DNA from: Sphingomonas sp. CCH9-E2
GTDB taxonomy: Bacteria; Pseudomonadota; Alphaproteobacteria; Sphingomonadales; Sphingomonadaceae
DNA length: 17,747 nucleotides
Assembly: GCF_001557215.1 (NCBI RefSeq)
Contig: NZ_LSJM01000299.1
Span: forward strand, 1 to 17,747
Direction: 5' to 3'
Every line of letters starts with the position of its first letter. Position 1 is the first letter of the stretch. A program made the translations under genes and the position numbers. Under the pieces are notes generated by a model. That model was not told where the DNA came from. It was given only the letters and a program-made list of their open reading frames with translations, and searched no databases. Positions 16,526 through 17,747 of this stretch are shown one piece after another.

Positions 16526-17628
16526 GTCAATTCACCCTGAGTCCCAGTCGCATCATCCGCGCCATAGCCGGCTTCGATCGCCTGTTCCGACCGCCGCTCC
16601 AGCGCCACCTTGATCATCGCCACGATCGGATCGGCGAGCGCGAGGCCGAGAAAGCCGAACAAGGTGCTCATCAGTATTTGCGACGACACCGTCAGCGCCG
16701 GCGGCATGTCGACCGTGCGTTTGGCGACCAGTGGCAGCAGCACATAGCCGTCGAACGTCTGCACACCGAAATAGATCGCGATCGCCCACAGCCCCTCGCT
16801 CTGCCCTGCGCTGAAGCCGACCGCGACCATCAGCACGCCCGAGATGAACGCTCCGATATTGGGGATGAAGGCGAGCATGCCGGTGAGGATGCCGAGCAGC
16901 AGCGCCATCGGCACGCCCGCGATCGACAGCAGGATCCAGGTGACGATCCCCTCGAACACCATGCCCAACAGCCGCCCGGCGAGGAGCACGCGCATCGTCC
17001 GCGCCATCCGTGCCAGCGTGATCGCGAACTGGTCGCGCGACGCCATCGGCACCATCCATTGCATCCCGCGCTCATAGATGCGCGGCTCCATCGCCACGAA
17101 CAGGCCGATGACGAGGATGAGGAAGAAGCTGCCGATCGCCCCGATTGCGCCGCCGATGAAGGACGTCAGCCGTCCGACCGATCCCAGCGCTTCCTTGGCC
17201 AGCCCGCTCAGGTCGGACGCTTGCGGCATCAGGCCCAAGTCGCTCAGCCATCCGCTGATCCGCATCGCCTGCGTCTCCAGCGTGATGCGCAGCTGTTCGG
17301 CCTGCGCGACGATCTCGACCCCGGTCAGGTAGATGACGCCGCCGATGAAGGCGATGACGCCGATCACCACGATGGTCAGAGCGAGGCCACGCGGGATCGG
17401 CACCGCGCGCCGGATCAGCCGCGTCCCGCCGTCCAGCATCGACGCGACCACCAGCCCGGCAAAGATCAGCAGCAGCGGCTGGATCAGCAATACGACCAGC
17501 GCGGCGGCGGCGGCGAGGCCGAACCACACCGATGCGCGGCGCATCTCCGCGCGCATCACCGGATCGCGCATCTCGTTCGGGCCGGGCGTCTGGGTGACCC
17601 TCACATCCTCGTCGGCGGCGCTCGCCAT
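16522..17628 (-). CDS. AI-2E family transporter (PerM/UPF0118)
   Basis: This is an inner-membrane protein of 368 residues. Members of the family are linked to export of the AI-2 signal or to sodium/proton exchange, but most are uncharacterised. Membrane segments are visible at about 33-64 (a helical pair), 80-103, 156-180 and repeatedly from 215 to 340. A long amphipathic periplasmic segment (about 104-155) lies between the third and fourth. The family signature FIPNIGAFI is at 254-262, followed by AIYFGVQTFDGYVLLPLV and the C-terminal LFGFLGLALADPIVA. The N-terminal 30 residues and the last 20 are charged and cytoplasmic. ATG 17628 lacks a clear ribosome binding site and stands four bases after the stop of the preceding partial gene, so coupling is likely. 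The gene opens a chain of 4-base overlaps through maiA into the TonB receptor. Confidence 0.9.
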   Translation of the reverse strand: MASAADEDVRVTQTPGPNEMRDPVMRAEMRRASVWFGLAAAAALVVLLIQPLLLIFAGLVVASMLDGGTRLIRRAVPIPRGLALTIVVIGVIAFIGGVIYLTGVEIVAQAEQLRITLETQAMRISGWLSDLGLMPQASDLSGLAKEALGSVGRLTSFIGGAIGAIGSFFLILVIGLFVAMEPRIYERGMQWMVPMASRDQFAITLARMARTMRVLLAGRLLGMVFEGIVTWILLSIAGVPMALLLGILTGMLAFIPNIGAFISGVLMVAVGFSAGQSEGLWAIAIYFGVQTFDGYVLLPLVAKRTVDMPPALTVSSQILMSTLFGFLGLALADPIVAMIKVALERRSEQAIEAGYGADDATGTQGELT

Positions 17629-17632
17629 CGCG

Positions 17633-17747
17633 TTAGGTTGCCGGTCGGTCGGGATGCAGCGACGTGCCCGCCCGTCCGGACCGGAACGATCCGAACCAGC
17701 TGAGCGGGTTCCAGCTGGCGCTGCCGTCGAGGCTAAAGGTGATGAAC
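17633..17747 (-). CDS. C-terminal fragment of an unidentified protein (5' part outside window)
   Basis: On the minus strand, an open frame enters from the right edge and ends at TAA (17633-17635), four bases before the AI-2E start. The 37 visible codons have strongly G/C third positions like the neighbouring genes and contain ITFSLDGSASWNPLSWFGS followed by a basic, proline-containing tail. The short spacing and strand suggest it is the preceding operon gene. I do not recognise the family from so little sequence, and the frame could be spurious. Confidence 0.55.
   Translation of the reverse strand, partial: FITFSLDGSASWNPLSWFGSFRSGRAGTSLHPDRPAT

Noticed and set aside
15048..17703. Plus-strand open frames (416 codons at 15048-16298 and 341 codons at 16678-17703)
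   Set aside because: They lie antisense to the TonB receptor, maiA and AI-2E genes, each with family motifs; the frames are Asp/Arg/His repeats typical of shadows.

Overview
This window is gene-dense, GC-rich DNA with strong G/C preference at third codon positions. Together with the gene content (outer-membrane TonB-dependent receptor, Tat-exported PhoD, DUF2141, periplasmic metallopeptidases), this suggests an alphaproteobacterial chromosome, most likely a sphingomonad. That placement is inferred from style and content, not from a marker gene. I see no rRNA, tRNA, insertion sequence, CRISPR array or phage gene, and no gene looks frameshifted. No stretch over 300 bases lacks a gene.

Layout. 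(1) 1-8340 holds exported or scavenging hydrolases: a partial M28 metallopeptidase with a PA domain (minus), divergent pepN (plus), a small secreted unknown protein (minus), a Tat-dependent PhoD-like phosphatase (minus), and a divergent lipoprotein of the M49 (dipeptidyl-peptidase III) type (plus). The phoD/M49 spacer carries a Pho-box-like direct repeat and two palindromes. (2) 8475-13866 is an envelope-glycan block. A GT39/ArnT-like membrane glycosyltransferase (plus) faces a tightly overlapping minus-strand operon (multi-pass membrane protein, then a DUF2141 periplasmic protein, then a GT4 glycosyltransferase). A second GT4 gene diverges from that operon. (3) 13851-17747 is a minus-strand operon: the tail of an unidentified gene, an AI-2E-family membrane protein, maleylacetoacetate isomerase (zeta GST) and a TonB-dependent receptor. 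The last three overlap by 4 bases at each junction.

How the genes may work together. The first block can supply amino acids and phosphate from peptides and phosphodiesters, and its phosphatase may be under PhoB control. The middle block most plausibly builds or decorates a surface polysaccharide or glycolipid: a membrane-embedded transferase, two nucleotide-sugar-dependent transferases, and a possible flippase-like protein coupled to a small periplasmic protein. It is the best candidate for an undescribed functional unit, but its product cannot be read from sequence alone. The third operon joins apparently unrelated functions, which makes the TonB receptor's substrate an open question. Packing is very tight: three 4-base start/stop overlaps, a 6-base gap, and two convergent gene pairs whose 3' ends overlap.
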